A stretch of 64,000 bases of DNA from Verrucomicrobiia bacterium (lineage in GTDB: Bacteria; Verrucomicrobiota; Verrucomicrobiia; Limisphaerales; UBA11358): positions 1 through 64,000 of the forward strand of contig JANWKE010000075.1 in the NCBI GenBank assembly GCA_025451535.1, given 5' to 3'. Shown piece by piece: positions 1 through 9,325 of the stretch. The translations under genes and the position numbers were made by a program. How positions within the stretch are numbered: position 1 is the first letter of the stretch; the number at the start of each line of letters is the position of its first letter. Under the pieces are notes generated by a model. It made no database searches. It was not told where the DNA came from and saw only the letters and a program-made list of their open reading frames with translations.

Positions 1-1
1 C

Positions 2-67
2 AAGAAAAACAAGGTGCTTTCGCCCGCGATGAAACAGTTTCTGACGATCCTCAAAGACGCGGTCTAA
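2..67 (+). CDS. C-terminal fragment of a gene truncated by the window edge (…KKNKVLSPAMKQFLTILKDAV*), possibly a LysR-type regulator
   Basis: Open frame 2 ending TAA at 65-67; the tail resembles LysR effector-domain ends; very short. Confidence 0.35.
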   Translation, partial: KKNKVLSPAMKQFLTILKDAV

Positions 68-70
68 AAA

Positions 71-1180
71 CTATTTCAGGTTCGACGGATTCAGCGGTTT
101 CAAATCCTTCGGGATAAACGTTCCGTCCTTGCGGATGAGTTCGTCGTCGAACCACACCTCGCCGCCGCCCCATTCCTTGCGCTGGATCAACACCATGTCC
201 CAGTGTACTGCCGAGCGGTTGCCATTATCGCACTCTTCATAGGCCTGGCCGGGCGTGAAATGCAATGAACCGGCGATTTTTTCATCGAATAGAATGTCGC
301 ACATCGGGCTCAGAATATAGGGATTGAACCCCAGCGAGAACTCGCCGACGTAGCGCGCCCCGGCGTCTGTGTTCAAAATTTCGTTCAACCGTTTTGGGTT
401 GTTCGCTGTGGCGTTTATGATTTTGCCGTCCTTGAACTCCAGTCGCACGTTTTCAAATTTCGTGCCCGAATAAATCGTCGGGGTATTGAACTGGATCACG
501 CCAGTAACGGAATTTTTTACCGGACAGGAAAACACCTCGCCGTCGGGGATGTTGCGGTCGCCTTTGCACATTTTCGCCCCAATCCCTTTAATGCTGAACC
601 TGAGATCGGTGCCGGGCGCTTTAAGCCGAACCGCGTCAGCGCGTTTCATCCGACGTTCCAGTGGAACCATCGCGCGCGCCATCCTGGCGTAATCCATCGT
701 GCAAACGTCGAAATACAGATCCTCGAACGCCTCGGTGCTCATACCGGCGGCCTGGGCCATGCTCGGCGTCGGCCAGCGCAGCACGCACCAGCGCGTTTTG
801 TTGATGCGCCAGTCCAGCACCGGCCGCGTGATGCGCGAGTAAAGCGCCATGCGATGGCCGGGCACGTCGGAATTTTCACTCGCGTTTTCGCTGCCGCGAA
901 TGGCGATGTACGCCTGCACTTTTTTCATGCGCGACAATTCGAGGTCACGGACCAGCACGGCGTGCCGGTCATTCATTTCCCGCAACAGCTCGCGGGAAAC
1001 CCGCGTGTGGCGGACTTCCACCAGGGGTGTGGCGCCCGCCGCACGTGTGGCGCGGATGAGTTCAATGGTGAATTCATCGGGCACGTCAATCATGTCGAGC
1101 AGCATGCGGTCGCCCTTTCTTAATTCGGTCGAATATTCCACCAACAGTCTGGCCAGTTTTTTGTAGCGCGGATCGGTCAT
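71..1180 (-). CDS. M29-family aminopeptidase (thermophilic metallo-aminopeptidase type)
   Basis: 369 aa; motifs EVFSCPVKNSVTGVIQFNTPTIYSG and GARYVGEFSLGFNP…HFTPGQAYEECDNGNRSAVHWDMVLI. Confidence 0.8.
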   Translation of the reverse strand: MTDPRYKKLARLLVEYSTELRKGDRMLLDMIDVPDEFTIELIRATRAAGATPLVEVRHTRVSRELLREMNDRHAVLVRDLELSRMKKVQAYIAIRGSENASENSDVPGHRMALYSRITRPVLDWRINKTRWCVLRWPTPSMAQAAGMSTEAFEDLYFDVCTMDYARMARAMVPLERRMKRADAVRLKAPGTDLRFSIKGIGAKMCKGDRNIPDGEVFSCPVKNSVTGVIQFNTPTIYSGTKFENVRLEFKDGKIINATANNPKRLNEILNTDAGARYVGEFSLGFNPYILSPMCDILFDEKIAGSLHFTPGQAYEECDNGNRSAVHWDMVLIQRKEWGGGEVWFDDELIRKDGTFIPKDLKPLNPSNLK

Positions 1181-1321
1181 AGATCGGACAACATGCTAAT
1201 CTGTATTTTTCCACTGTCGAGCCGGTTTGATTTAACGCCAGGCGCAAAGACGCGGAGAGACGAACAAAAATCCTGCACTGCACTTCCAAAAAAACGTGTT
1301 GGAGCTGTTAAGAGCCAATTA

Positions 1322-1340
1322 TTTATCGTCTAACGATAAA
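1322..1340. promoter_or_regulatory. Perfect palindrome TTTATCGT-CTA-ACGATAAA, candidate operator upstream of the DUF2975/XRE module
   Basis: 8-bp perfect arms, 3-nt spacer, 6 nt upstream of the predicted -35. Confidence 0.5.
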
Positions 1341-1346
1341 AATATA

Positions 1347-1375
1347 TTGACTAACGCCATATTCCGGTTTAGCAT
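1347..1375 (+). promoter_or_regulatory. Predicted sigma70-like promoter TTGACT-17-TAGCAT
   Basis: -35 at 1347-1352, 17-nt spacer, -10 at 1370-1375; ATG at 1382. Confidence 0.55.
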
Positions 1376-1381
1376 ACGTCC

Positions 1382-1975
1382 ATGATTTCCACCCCTGAAA
1401 TGTTGACGGGCCTCGTGGCGTGCATCCTGACATTGGCTCTCTACCGGTTCATTCGACGCGGAACCGGCGCAAGCGCCGGTAGAACTTCCAAAGACCGGCT
1501 GACCCGCGTCAAAAACGCCAGTCTGGTTTTTTCGGTCTGCCTGTGTGCGAGTTTGCTATCAGGTGGCTATTGGTTCTTTGGTTTTCTGTTTGGCTGGCCG
1601 GGGCCCGGCCACGATGTATGGCGGATGGTTATTTCCCACAATCATATTTATACCTCGCCATCGGAAATGCCTCCGTCAATTGTCTGGCTGGTAGTGGTCA
1701 GGCAAGGGCTGGCGTTTTTCGCCGCGGGAGTGTTGTTGCGGCTGTTCTGGCTTTATGGCAAAGGGATCCTCTTCTCAGCGAAAAATGTCAATTGCATCCG
1801 GTTTCTGGGCTACTGCCTCATCGTTGACTGGTTCATCAATTACCAGATGCAAGGCTTGTTACAGGACATGGACTTGAGCACCACGCCCATCTTCGCCGGC
1901 TTGTTCATTATTTTCTTCGCCTGGATTATGGACGAAGGCCGGAAGATTCAGGAGGAACAGGAATTGACGGTTTAA
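1382..1975 (+). CDS. DUF2975 family membrane protein
   Basis: Multiple TM segments; C-terminal MDEGRKIQEEQELTV motif; followed by a paralog and a small XRE regulator. Confidence 0.65.
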   Translation: MISTPEMLTGLVACILTLALYRFIRRGTGASAGRTSKDRLTRVKNASLVFSVCLCASLLSGGYWFFGFLFGWPGPGHDVWRMVISHNHIYTSPSEMPPSIVWLVVVRQGLAFFAAGVLLRLFWLYGKGILFSAKNVNCIRFLGYCLIVDWFINYQMQGLLQDMDLSTTPIFAGLFIIFFAWIMDEGRKIQEEQELTV

Positions 1976-1991
1976 CTACCAACCCAATCAC

Positions 1992-2483
1992 GTGATGAAA
2001 AATTTTCAGAACAAACAAAAAATCATCAAGGTCAGCAAAATTCTGCGAAACATCGCGTTTGCCGGACTTGTTTTGTTGGGAATTATGATTCCCGTATCTT
2101 TGGCGGCTGCATTGCCAATCTTTTTTGTAAAAGGGCTTTTATTTTCACTTGCCCAATTTCTAGCCATTCCAATGTTTGTGTTTGCATTTATTACCAACCT
2201 GAAAATATTCCGTTTCTTCGATCGTTTGAAGAATGGGTTTTTCTTCGATGCGCAAACCGTGGAAAACCTGAACGCCGCTGCCAACTGGTGGCTGGTCCTG
2301 TGGCTTTATGAAGTGGTGTTCTACATCTTCATGCAACAGCCTTGGAATAACCCCCATGATTTAAGTCTCTACCATTTTCCACCCGATGTGAGCGGGTTGT
2401 TTGCGGCGTTGACTTTGAAGTTTGTCGCTTGGTTTTTCTGCGAGGCGCAGGAACTGCAAGAGGAACAGGAGCTGACCGTTTAA
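1992..2483 (+). CDS. DUF2975 family membrane protein (second copy)
   Basis: TM segments; C-terminal LQEEQELTV shared with the preceding ORF. Confidence 0.75.
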   Translation: MMKNFQNKQKIIKVSKILRNIAFAGLVLLGIMIPVSLAAALPIFFVKGLLFSLAQFLAIPMFVFAFITNLKIFRFFDRLKNGFFFDAQTVENLNAAANWWLVLWLYEVVFYIFMQQPWNNPHDLSLYHFPPDVSGLFAALTLKFVAWFFCEAQELQEEQELTV

Positions 2484-2487
2484 GTTT

Positions 2488-2736
2488 ATGCCCATCATCG
2501 TCAATCTCGACGTGGTTCTCGCCCAGCGCAAAATGCGGCTGAATGATCTGGCGCAGGCCGTGGATATCACACCGCAAAATCTGTCCATCCTCAAGACCGG
2601 CAAGGCCCGGGCCATTCGTTTCTCCACGCTGGAGGCGATTTGCGAAACGCTTGAATGCCAGCCCGCCGACATTTTGGAGTTCCGTCCTGAATCCTCCAAA
2701 AAGAAAAAGATTTCAACCACAGAGGGACGCCGATAA
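2488..2736 (+). CDS. Small XRE/HTH transcriptional regulator (YozG-like)
   Basis: MPIIVNLDVVLAQRKMRLNDLAQAVDITPQNLSILKTGKARAIRFSTLEAICETLECQPADILEF; classic partner of DUF2975. Confidence 0.85.
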   Translation: MPIIVNLDVVLAQRKMRLNDLAQAVDITPQNLSILKTGKARAIRFSTLEAICETLECQPADILEFRPESSKKKKISTTEGRR

Positions 2737-2855
2737 GCACGGATTTGAAAGACACGCATTTCACGAATTCGATTTATTGATTTTAATTCGTGTCAATTCG
2801 TGAAATCCGTGTCTGTTTTTTTATTCGTGTCCATCTGTGTTTATCCGTGGTCGAA
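2722..2855. repeat. Long imperfect hairpin of ATCCGTG/CATCTGTG-type words; 19/20-matched inner stem followed by a T-run
   Basis: AGACACGCATTTCACGAATT (2750-2769) pairs with AATTCGTGAAATCCGTGTCT (2795-2814); T7 follows; outer ends CCACAGAG…/…TCCGTGG. Confidence 0.75.
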
Positions 2856-2909
2856 TTTTTGCCGCTTTACTCGGCGGCGGGCGCAATTCATTTTGCGACT
2901 GAACCGGCA

Positions 2910-4811
2910 ATGAATCGTGAAGCATTGGATCGTTGGTGCGAGCGGGGCATTCTTTTTATCGTGCTCGCCATCCTTGTCTTTGGCCCGCTGGCGATGGGCG
3001 CGGTGGATGCGTGGGCGTTTCTTATCATTCAAGCATTGGCGATCGGCGTGATGCTGATCTGGGCATTGCGGTTGTGGATCAGCCCCCACCCTCGATTGCT
3101 TTGGCCGCCGATCGGTTGGGTGGTGCTGGCGTTTGCCGTTTATGCCATTGGCCGTTACCTCACCGCCGACATCGAATACGTGGCACGGCGGGAAATGATC
3201 CAGGTGTTGCTATATGCGTTTTTGTTTTTTGCCATCGTCAATAATTTGTATCCGCCGGAATCGGCGCAAACCATCAGCTTCGCCTTGATTTTTCTGGCAG
3301 CGGGAATCTCAGGTTACGCCGTTTACCAATTTCTGACGCACACCAACCACGTATGGAATTTTATCTCACCCTATACGGGGCGCGGATCGGGCACCTACAT
3401 TTCACCGAATGATTTTGCTGGATTTCTTGAAATGCTTCTACCGCTGGCGACCGCCTACGCGCTGGTAGGACGTGTCAAACCCCTGGTGCGCGCGCTGCTC
3501 ATTTACGCGGTAGTCGGCATCATGGCCGGTCTGGCGGTGACCTTTTCACGCGGCGGGTGGGTGGCGGCCGCAGCGGGGTTTTTGACCCTTTTGCTGGTTT
3601 TAAGTTGTCACCGCAATCATCGTTTGCCGGCCCTCGGCTTGCTGATTATTTTTGTGGCCGGGGGCACGGTTTTTGCAACCAAATATCTCGCGACAGCACC
3701 AAGCTACGCGCAGCGGATAAATAGTCCCGAGAAATTCACGCAAGTAGACTGGAGCGTCCGGCGGGACATGTGGGGTGCCACCATCCACATGTGGCAGGAC
3801 CATTTTTGGTGGGGTGTCGGCCCGGCGCATTACGACTATCGCTTCCGGGAATACCGGCCGGAAAGCATGCAAATGCGTCCCGGCCGGGTGCACAATGATT
3901 ACCTGAATCTGGTGGCCGATTGGGGTACGGTCGGCGGTGTTATGGTTCTGGCAGGCATGGCGGCTTTTGGCGTGGGATTGACCAAAACAAGGAAATATGT
4001 CCGGCCACCGGAGAACGGGTTTGGCCGCGGCCTGGGCAACCGGTTCGCCTTTTTTCTCGGTGCCTCCACCGGGTTGCTCGCCTTGGCGGTTCATTCACTG
4101 GTGGATTTCAACCTGCACATACCGGCGAATGCGATTCTCGGAGTAACGTTGCTGGCGTTGTTGAGCAGCAACCTGCGATTTGCCACGGAACGTTATTGGG
4201 TGTCGGCCCGGCTTCCCCTTAAAATGTTGACCACCCTGGTGTTGGTTGCGGGGGGTGTCTATTTGAGTTATCAGGAATGGCGTCAGGGCCACGAGCAACT
4301 TTGGCTGGCGCGGGCCGACCCACTGCCGGATTTTTCATCCGCCCGCACCGCGGCATTGATTAAAGCGTTCGACGCCGAGCCGATGAATTTCGAAACGGCT
4401 TATGACATCGGCGAAGCGTACCGCCTCCAGAGTTTCAAGGGTGGACAAAACTATGAGGACCTGGCCAGGACAGCGATGAAATGGTATGTGCGGGGCCTGA
4501 ACCTCAACCGTTATGATGGTTACGACGATCTACGCTATGGAATGTGTCTTGACTGGCTGGGACAGCACGCCGAGGCCGGGCCATATTTCAGCCAGGCCGA
4601 GGCGCTTGACCCCAATGGATATTATACGGCAGCCAATATCGGCTGGCATTATGTGCAAACGGGAGACTATGCTGCTGCCCGGTCATGGCTGGCACGATCC
4701 ATGCGGCTCCATTGGCAGGATAATGTGATTGGCCGTTCCTATTTGGAAATATGCGAGCGTAAACTGGTGGAAATCGCCTCCGGGCAAAACGTTTTACCTG
4801 CTGGTTTTTAG
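2910..4811 (+). CDS. O-antigen ligase/polymerase-like membrane protein with C-terminal TPR-like region
   Basis: Multi-TM; Wzy/WaaL-like GRGSGTYISPNDFAGFLEMLLPLA and VHNDYLNLVADWGTVGG; C-terminal repeats GYYTAANIGWHYVQTGDYAAARSWLARSM. Confidence 0.8.
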   Translation: MNREALDRWCERGILFIVLAILVFGPLAMGAVDAWAFLIIQALAIGVMLIWALRLWISPHPRLLWPPIGWVVLAFAVYAIGRYLTADIEYVARREMIQVLLYAFLFFAIVNNLYPPESAQTISFALIFLAAGISGYAVYQFLTHTNHVWNFISPYTGRGSGTYISPNDFAGFLEMLLPLATAYALVGRVKPLVRALLIYAVVGIMAGLAVTFSRGGWVAAAAGFLTLLLVLSCHRNHRLPALGLLIIFVAGGTVFATKYLATAPSYAQRINSPEKFTQVDWSVRRDMWGATIHMWQDHFWWGVGPAHYDYRFREYRPESMQMRPGRVHNDYLNLVADWGTVGGVMVLAGMAAFGVGLTKTRKYVRPPENGFGRGLGNRFAFFLGASTGLLALAVHSLVDFNLHIPANAILGVTLLALLSSNLRFATERYWVSARLPLKMLTTLVLVAGGVYLSYQEWRQGHEQLWLARADPLPDFSSARTAALIKAFDAEPMNFETAYDIGEAYRLQSFKGGQNYEDLARTAMKWYVRGLNLNRYDGYDDLRYGMCLDWLGQHAEAGPYFSQAEALDPNGYYTAANIGWHYVQTGDYAAARSWLARSMRLHWQDNVIGRSYLEICERKLVEIASGQNVLPAGF

Positions 4812-4835
4812 GAACTTCCAGCCCGAAAATGAGAT

Positions 4836-4863
4836 TTGACATTTGACCGCAGAGATTTATAGT
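4836..4863 (+). promoter_or_regulatory. Predicted promoter TTGACA-16-TATAGT upstream of fecR-like gene
   Basis: -35 at 4836-4841, -10 at 4858-4863; start ATG at 4903. Confidence 0.6.
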
Positions 4864-4902
4864 TTGACCAGAGTAAACAGTTCTGAAAAGGTACCTATAT
4901 TT

Positions 4903-5724
4903 ATGAAATACATACCGACGTTGATTACCATGGTGGTTGGCGGCGCCGTTCTGGCACTGAGCAGCAGTGGAGTGGCGGAGACCGTTAAACCTTGTGTAGT
5001 AACAGTTGTGCGTATCCAGGGTCAGGCGCGCTACTCTCTCGGTGATAATGCCTGGCACCCGTTGGTGGTCGGCAAGGTCCTCGGAGCCGGCGCCATTATT
5101 CAAAGTGCCGTAAACTCGTCGGTCGACATCGTGTTAAGTGGAAACGCGGTGGCGATGCCGCAAGCCTCTCCGTCCCCCGATACGATTACATTCGCACCTG
5201 ACCCGAACGTTCGCGGAATGGTTTCCTACAGACCCATGGTTGAACAAAACGTGATTCGCATGTGGGGCAACTCCGTGCTGGCCGTGGACAAACTGACCCA
5301 GTTTGACACGGGCGTGCAGACCATCAGCGACACGGAACTCGATTTACGCGCAGGCCGCATATTCTTCAACGTCAAGAAAATGTCAGCCACGTCTCAATTC
5401 ATCATCAAAATCCCCAATGGCGTCGCCGGTATTCGCGGCTCCTCAGGGTTTATTGATGCCAATGGCGACATGGCCATGCATGATGGTTCCGCCGTGCTTT
5501 CCCTGGTGGTTAACGGCACCCCGTTCACGCACGTTATCAATGGCGGTTCCGAATTCAATCCCTCAACTGGTAATATTCTGCCTATCCCGCAGAATATCAT
5601 GAACAATTTGATGACCACCCTCACGTCGTTGATAACGTTGTATCAGTCCCCCGGAGGCGAACCTCCCCCGCAATACGATACGACGCAGTGTTACACCTCA
5701 AATACCACCGGCAAACGGGAATGA
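4903..5724 (+). CDS. FecR domain-containing secreted protein
   Basis: Signal peptide; VRIQGQARYSLGDNAWHPLVVGKVLGAGAIIQSA and FIIKIPNGVAGIRGSSGFIDANG typical of FecR domains. Confidence 0.8.
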   Translation: MKYIPTLITMVVGGAVLALSSSGVAETVKPCVVTVVRIQGQARYSLGDNAWHPLVVGKVLGAGAIIQSAVNSSVDIVLSGNAVAMPQASPSPDTITFAPDPNVRGMVSYRPMVEQNVIRMWGNSVLAVDKLTQFDTGVQTISDTELDLRAGRIFFNVKKMSATSQFIIKIPNGVAGIRGSSGFIDANGDMAMHDGSAVLSLVVNGTPFTHVINGGSEFNPSTGNILPIPQNIMNNLMTTLTSLITLYQSPGGEPPPQYDTTQCYTSNTTGKRE

Positions 5725-5756
5725 GTTTTATTCGCCTCCATGGCGAATGGCAAAGA

Positions 5757-5787
5757 CCAGAGCAGCCTTGAGTTGCTCTGGTTTTTC
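5757..5787 (+). terminator. Rho-independent terminator after the FecR gene
   Basis: CCAGAGCA (5757-5764) / TGCTCTGG (5774-5781) followed by TTTTT. Confidence 0.85.
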
Positions 5788-5802
5788 GTTTAATCCGACG
5801 AG

Positions 5803-8061
5803 GTGCAGTTCAAACCCATCCAACGGACACCGGCCCTTTTGGCCGTGGCGATTCTCCTGTGCGTTTGCGTCGTTCGTTTGCTGCAACCCACTTTTTTAGA
5901 ACAAGTGGAGGGGATAACCTACGACTTGCGCGCGCGAACCGCTCTGCATTTTCCCGCGCCGGTGGCAACCAATCTCGCCTTTGTGGCCATTCAAGATTCC
6001 AGCATTACCGTCGTGCAAAGCGGCCGGCTCGGATACACTTATGGGCTTAAATGGCCCCGTCAGGTCTATGGCCGGCTGGTGGAGGAACTCGCGGCAGAAG
6101 GCGCCAAAGCCGTTGCCTTCGATGTGCAGTTCGGCGAATTGCGGCCGGACCATCCTCCCGTGCAAATGGCGGATCACCGTCGAATGGAATCCGACGACTT
6201 CTTCGCTTTGCAGTGCCGGCTGGCCGACAATGTCATCCTGGCGGCTACGCCTGACTTGATGCCGCCCGATCTGTTTGCCACCAATGTACTCGCGCTCGGA
6301 GACATCACGACCGAGAAGGATTCCGACGGTGTACTCCGTCACGCCAGTGCGTTTCGGATTTACCGCCACTGGAATCCGGTTTTTCGGGAACTGGAAGCCG
6401 ATCCCGAATATGGCGTGGATTTACGCAAGGCGCGGATTGAACCGGATCAAATCATCCTGCCGCAGGCAAATGGCAGCAAAATCAAGGTGCCAATTGATGC
6501 CAACACCAATTTTGAACTGGCTGACTTCGTCGGCGATAAACTTCCGGCGGGCCTGCCGCCGAAGGCCAAAGCTTTCACCGACGAACGCGTCTGGCACATG
6601 GGCATCGTGCTGGCTGCCCGGGAATTGGGACTGGATCTGGCCCATGCCGACGTGGATTTGCCCGATGGCCGGATTACCCTGCATGGCCCTGATGGCCTGA
6701 CCCGGGTGATTCCCGTAGACGCCAACGGCTATTTTTATGTGGACTGGCGACTGAAGCCAAACGATCCCCGTCTTGCCAGCGCGCCGATTGAAAGTCTGCT
6801 CTGGCAGGACAGGGAGCGTTTACTCGGCGAGACCAACGGACTCAGCGATCTTTTCCGGAACAAACTGGTTGTGGTCGGTTCGGCGGCGCAGGGCAACGAC
6901 CTGACCGACCGCGGCGCGACGCCGTTGGAAAAAGACACCCTGTTGGTCAGCAAACACTGGAACGTCGCCAACTCCATTATCACCGGACGGTTTATCCACC
7001 GCGCTTCGCTGAACACGGAACTGGCCCTCATTGTCTTTCTGGGAATATTGACGGCATTTCTTACCTGGCAATTGCGCGTGGACGTGGCCTCCACGGCGGT
7101 CTTCCTCCTGGTCCTGGCCTATGTGGCCGCGGGTTTCTGGATTTTCGTGGAGTCCCGTTTCTGGCTGCCGCTGGTCTTTCCGGTGGCCGGCATACTCGTT
7201 GAGCATTTAAGTCTGGTGACTTATCGCGTCGCTTTCGAGGAACGCGAACAACGCCGCGTCAAATCTGTTTTCTCCAAAATTGTTTCGCCGAATGTGGTGA
7301 ACGAGCTGCTGGGTGCCAAAAAAGTTTCGCTGGGCGGTGCGCGCCGCGAGGTGACCGTTTTTTTTGCCGACATTCGCGGTTTCACCTCCATGACGGACGA
7401 ATCCCAGGAGCGCATAACCGAATTCGTACTCACCCATCAACTCGATGCCATAGCGACGGAGGCGTGTTTCGACGAATCCGCGCACGAAACGCTCGATACG
7501 GTGAATCTTTACCTCGCCGTTGTCGCCGATGCGGTGAAAAAACACGGCGGCACCCTGGATAAATACATCGGTGATTGTGTGATGGCGTTCTGGGGCGCAC
7601 CGACCCCGAACGAAAAACACGCACTGGCTTGCGTGCGCGCGGCGATTGATACGCAGCGCACCGTTCATGAGCTGAATCAGAAGCGCCTGGCCGAAAACCC
7701 CGTGCGCGAGGCAGGAAACCCCGCACGGCTCGCCGCGGGCCTGCCCCCTTTGCCACGCTTGACCGCATTGCAACTCGGCACGGGCATCAATACCGGCCTC
7801 GTGGCCGTGGGTCTGATGGGTTCCGACGCGCACATTTTGAACTACACCGTGTTTGGCCGGGAAGTGAACGTCGCCAGCCGCCTGGAAAGCGTTTCCGGCA
7901 GCGGTCGCATCATCATCAGCGACACCACCTATAATCATCTGCTCCGCGACGATCCGACACTGGCGGCCACGTGCATTGAAATGTTCCCGGTCACGGTCAA
8001 GGGCATCCGTGCCGCCGTGCGGGTTTACGAAGTCCCGTGGCAGTTGCCGGAGGTAAAGTAA
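5803..8061 (+). CDS. CHASE2 sensor domain – class III adenylate/guanylate cyclase
   Basis: N-terminal CHASE2-like region, TM helices, cyclase motifs VFFADIRGFTSM, LDKYIGDCVMAFWGAP, REVNVASRLESVSG. Confidence 0.9.
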   Translation: MQFKPIQRTPALLAVAILLCVCVVRLLQPTFLEQVEGITYDLRARTALHFPAPVATNLAFVAIQDSSITVVQSGRLGYTYGLKWPRQVYGRLVEELAAEGAKAVAFDVQFGELRPDHPPVQMADHRRMESDDFFALQCRLADNVILAATPDLMPPDLFATNVLALGDITTEKDSDGVLRHASAFRIYRHWNPVFRELEADPEYGVDLRKARIEPDQIILPQANGSKIKVPIDANTNFELADFVGDKLPAGLPPKAKAFTDERVWHMGIVLAARELGLDLAHADVDLPDGRITLHGPDGLTRVIPVDANGYFYVDWRLKPNDPRLASAPIESLLWQDRERLLGETNGLSDLFRNKLVVVGSAAQGNDLTDRGATPLEKDTLLVSKHWNVANSIITGRFIHRASLNTELALIVFLGILTAFLTWQLRVDVASTAVFLLVLAYVAAGFWIFVESRFWLPLVFPVAGILVEHLSLVTYRVAFEEREQRRVKSVFSKIVSPNVVNELLGAKKVSLGGARREVTVFFADIRGFTSMTDESQERITEFVLTHQLDAIATEACFDESAHETLDTVNLYLAVVADAVKKHGGTLDKYIGDCVMAFWGAPTPNEKHALACVRAAIDTQRTVHELNQKRLAENPVREAGNPARLAAGLPPLPRLTALQLGTGINTGLVAVGLMGSDAHILNYTVFGREVNVASRLESVSGSGRIIISDTTYNHLLRDDPTLAATCIEMFPVTVKGIRAAVRVYEVPWQLPEVK

Positions 8062-8107
8062 GTTTTTCTTCCTCGTCAATTTTGCTGTGCGTGCTAAAGT
8101 GACGGTG

Positions 8108-8590
8108 ATGCGCACGGCGATTTATCCCGGCAGTTTTGACCCGCTGACCAACGGCCATCTGGACGTAATTCAGCGCGCAGCCAAATTGTTCGACCGGGTG
8201 GTGGTGGCCGTGGCAAGAAACGAGGATAAACAGCCGTTGTTCGGTCTGGACGAACGGCTCGCCCTGGTAAAACAGGCGGTGCACCATCTGCCTGATGTCG
8301 AAGCTGACACGTTTGACGGCTTGCTGATTGAGTATGTCGTAAGCCGGAAGGCGCAGGCAATTGTGCGCGGGTTGCGCGCGGTGTCGGATTTTGAATTTGA
8401 ATTTCAGCTGGCGCTGATGAACCGCAAGCTGAACGAAAATATCGAGACAATTTTCATGATGCCGAAGGACACCTACACGTTTTTAAGTTCACGTATCGTG
8501 AAGGAAATTGCGCGGTTGGGTGGCGACGTGGGCGCGTTCGTGCCCGCGCATGTGCGGACCGCCCTGACGAACAAGTTTGCCGGAACTTAA
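8108..8590 (+). CDS. coaD: Phosphopantetheine adenylyltransferase
   Basis: MRTAIYPGSFDPLTNGHLDVIQRA…RGLRAVSDFEFEFQLALMNR…SSRIVKEIARLGGDV. Confidence 0.97.
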   Translation: MRTAIYPGSFDPLTNGHLDVIQRAAKLFDRVVVAVARNEDKQPLFGLDERLALVKQAVHHLPDVEADTFDGLLIEYVVSRKAQAIVRGLRAVSDFEFEFQLALMNRKLNENIETIFMMPKDTYTFLSSRIVKEIARLGGDVGAFVPAHVRTALTNKFAGT

Positions 8591-8611
8591 AAAGTTTGAA
8601 CGGAGTGAGTC

Positions 8612-9085
8612 ATGCCCCTGACCGTCAATCTGCGTCACCTGGAGGAGCACAATGTGAGCCTGTGCGGCGAACTGCCCGTGGCCGAGCTGGATCTGGAAAC
8701 GGGCGACGAAATGGTTCAGGCTGCCGGACCCCTGCAGTACGAAATCGAAGTACAGAAATTGGAAGGCAGTCTGCTGGTCCGTGGTGCGCTGCGGCTCGTA
8801 CTGAAATGCCACTGCGTGCGGTGCCTGAAACCATTCACCCACCCGCTGGAATTGAAGGCGTGGGCGTGCCATCTGCCATTTGAAGGCGAGGACCGGGTGG
8901 CCGTCGCCAACGATTGTGTAGACTTGACGCCTTTTGTGCGGGAAGATATGCTTTTGGAATTTCCGCGGCATCCGCTGTGCAAGCCGGATTGTGGCGGATT
9001 GAAAACAAAGACCGGCAAGGCCCGAAAAAACGCTGATGAAATTGCCCCGTCGGCGTGGGCTGAATTGGACAAATTGAAACTGTGA
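8612..9085 (+). CDS. YceD/DUF177 family protein
   Basis: LVLKCHCVRCLKPFTHPL and CKPDCGGLK; immediately upstream of rpmF. Confidence 0.85.
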   Translation: MPLTVNLRHLEEHNVSLCGELPVAELDLETGDEMVQAAGPLQYEIEVQKLEGSLLVRGALRLVLKCHCVRCLKPFTHPLELKAWACHLPFEGEDRVAVANDCVDLTPFVREDMLLEFPRHPLCKPDCGGLKTKTGKARKNADEIAPSAWAELDKLKL

Positions 9086-9094
9086 TTTTTTATT

Positions 9095-9283
9095 ATGGGT
9101 GTTCCCAAACGCAAACCGTCCCGCAGCCGGCAGCGCATGCGCCGTGCTTACAACAGCGTCATGACGCTGCCGCAACTGAGTACGTGCCCGCAATGCGCCG
9201 CGCCTTATGTACCTCACCGGGTCTGCCCGGCCTGCGGCTATTATAAAGGCCGCCAGGTGTTGAGTGTTACGGCCGGCACTTGA
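9095..9283 (+). CDS. rpmF: 50S ribosomal protein L32
   Basis: MGVPKRKPSRSRQRMRRAYN…CPQCAAPYVPHRVCPACGYYKGRQV. Confidence 0.97.
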   Translation: MGVPKRKPSRSRQRMRRAYNSVMTLPQLSTCPQCAAPYVPHRVCPACGYYKGRQVLSVTAGT

Positions 9284-9325
9284 GCCGGCCGCCCCGTTGC
9301 GGGAAATTTCCGCGTTCTTTCATCT

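Noticed and set aside
7207-8115. 302-aa minus-strand ORF opposite the cyclase
   Set aside because: Shadow ORF of a high-GC gene with clear cyclase motifs on the plus strand; its translation has no recognisable domain.
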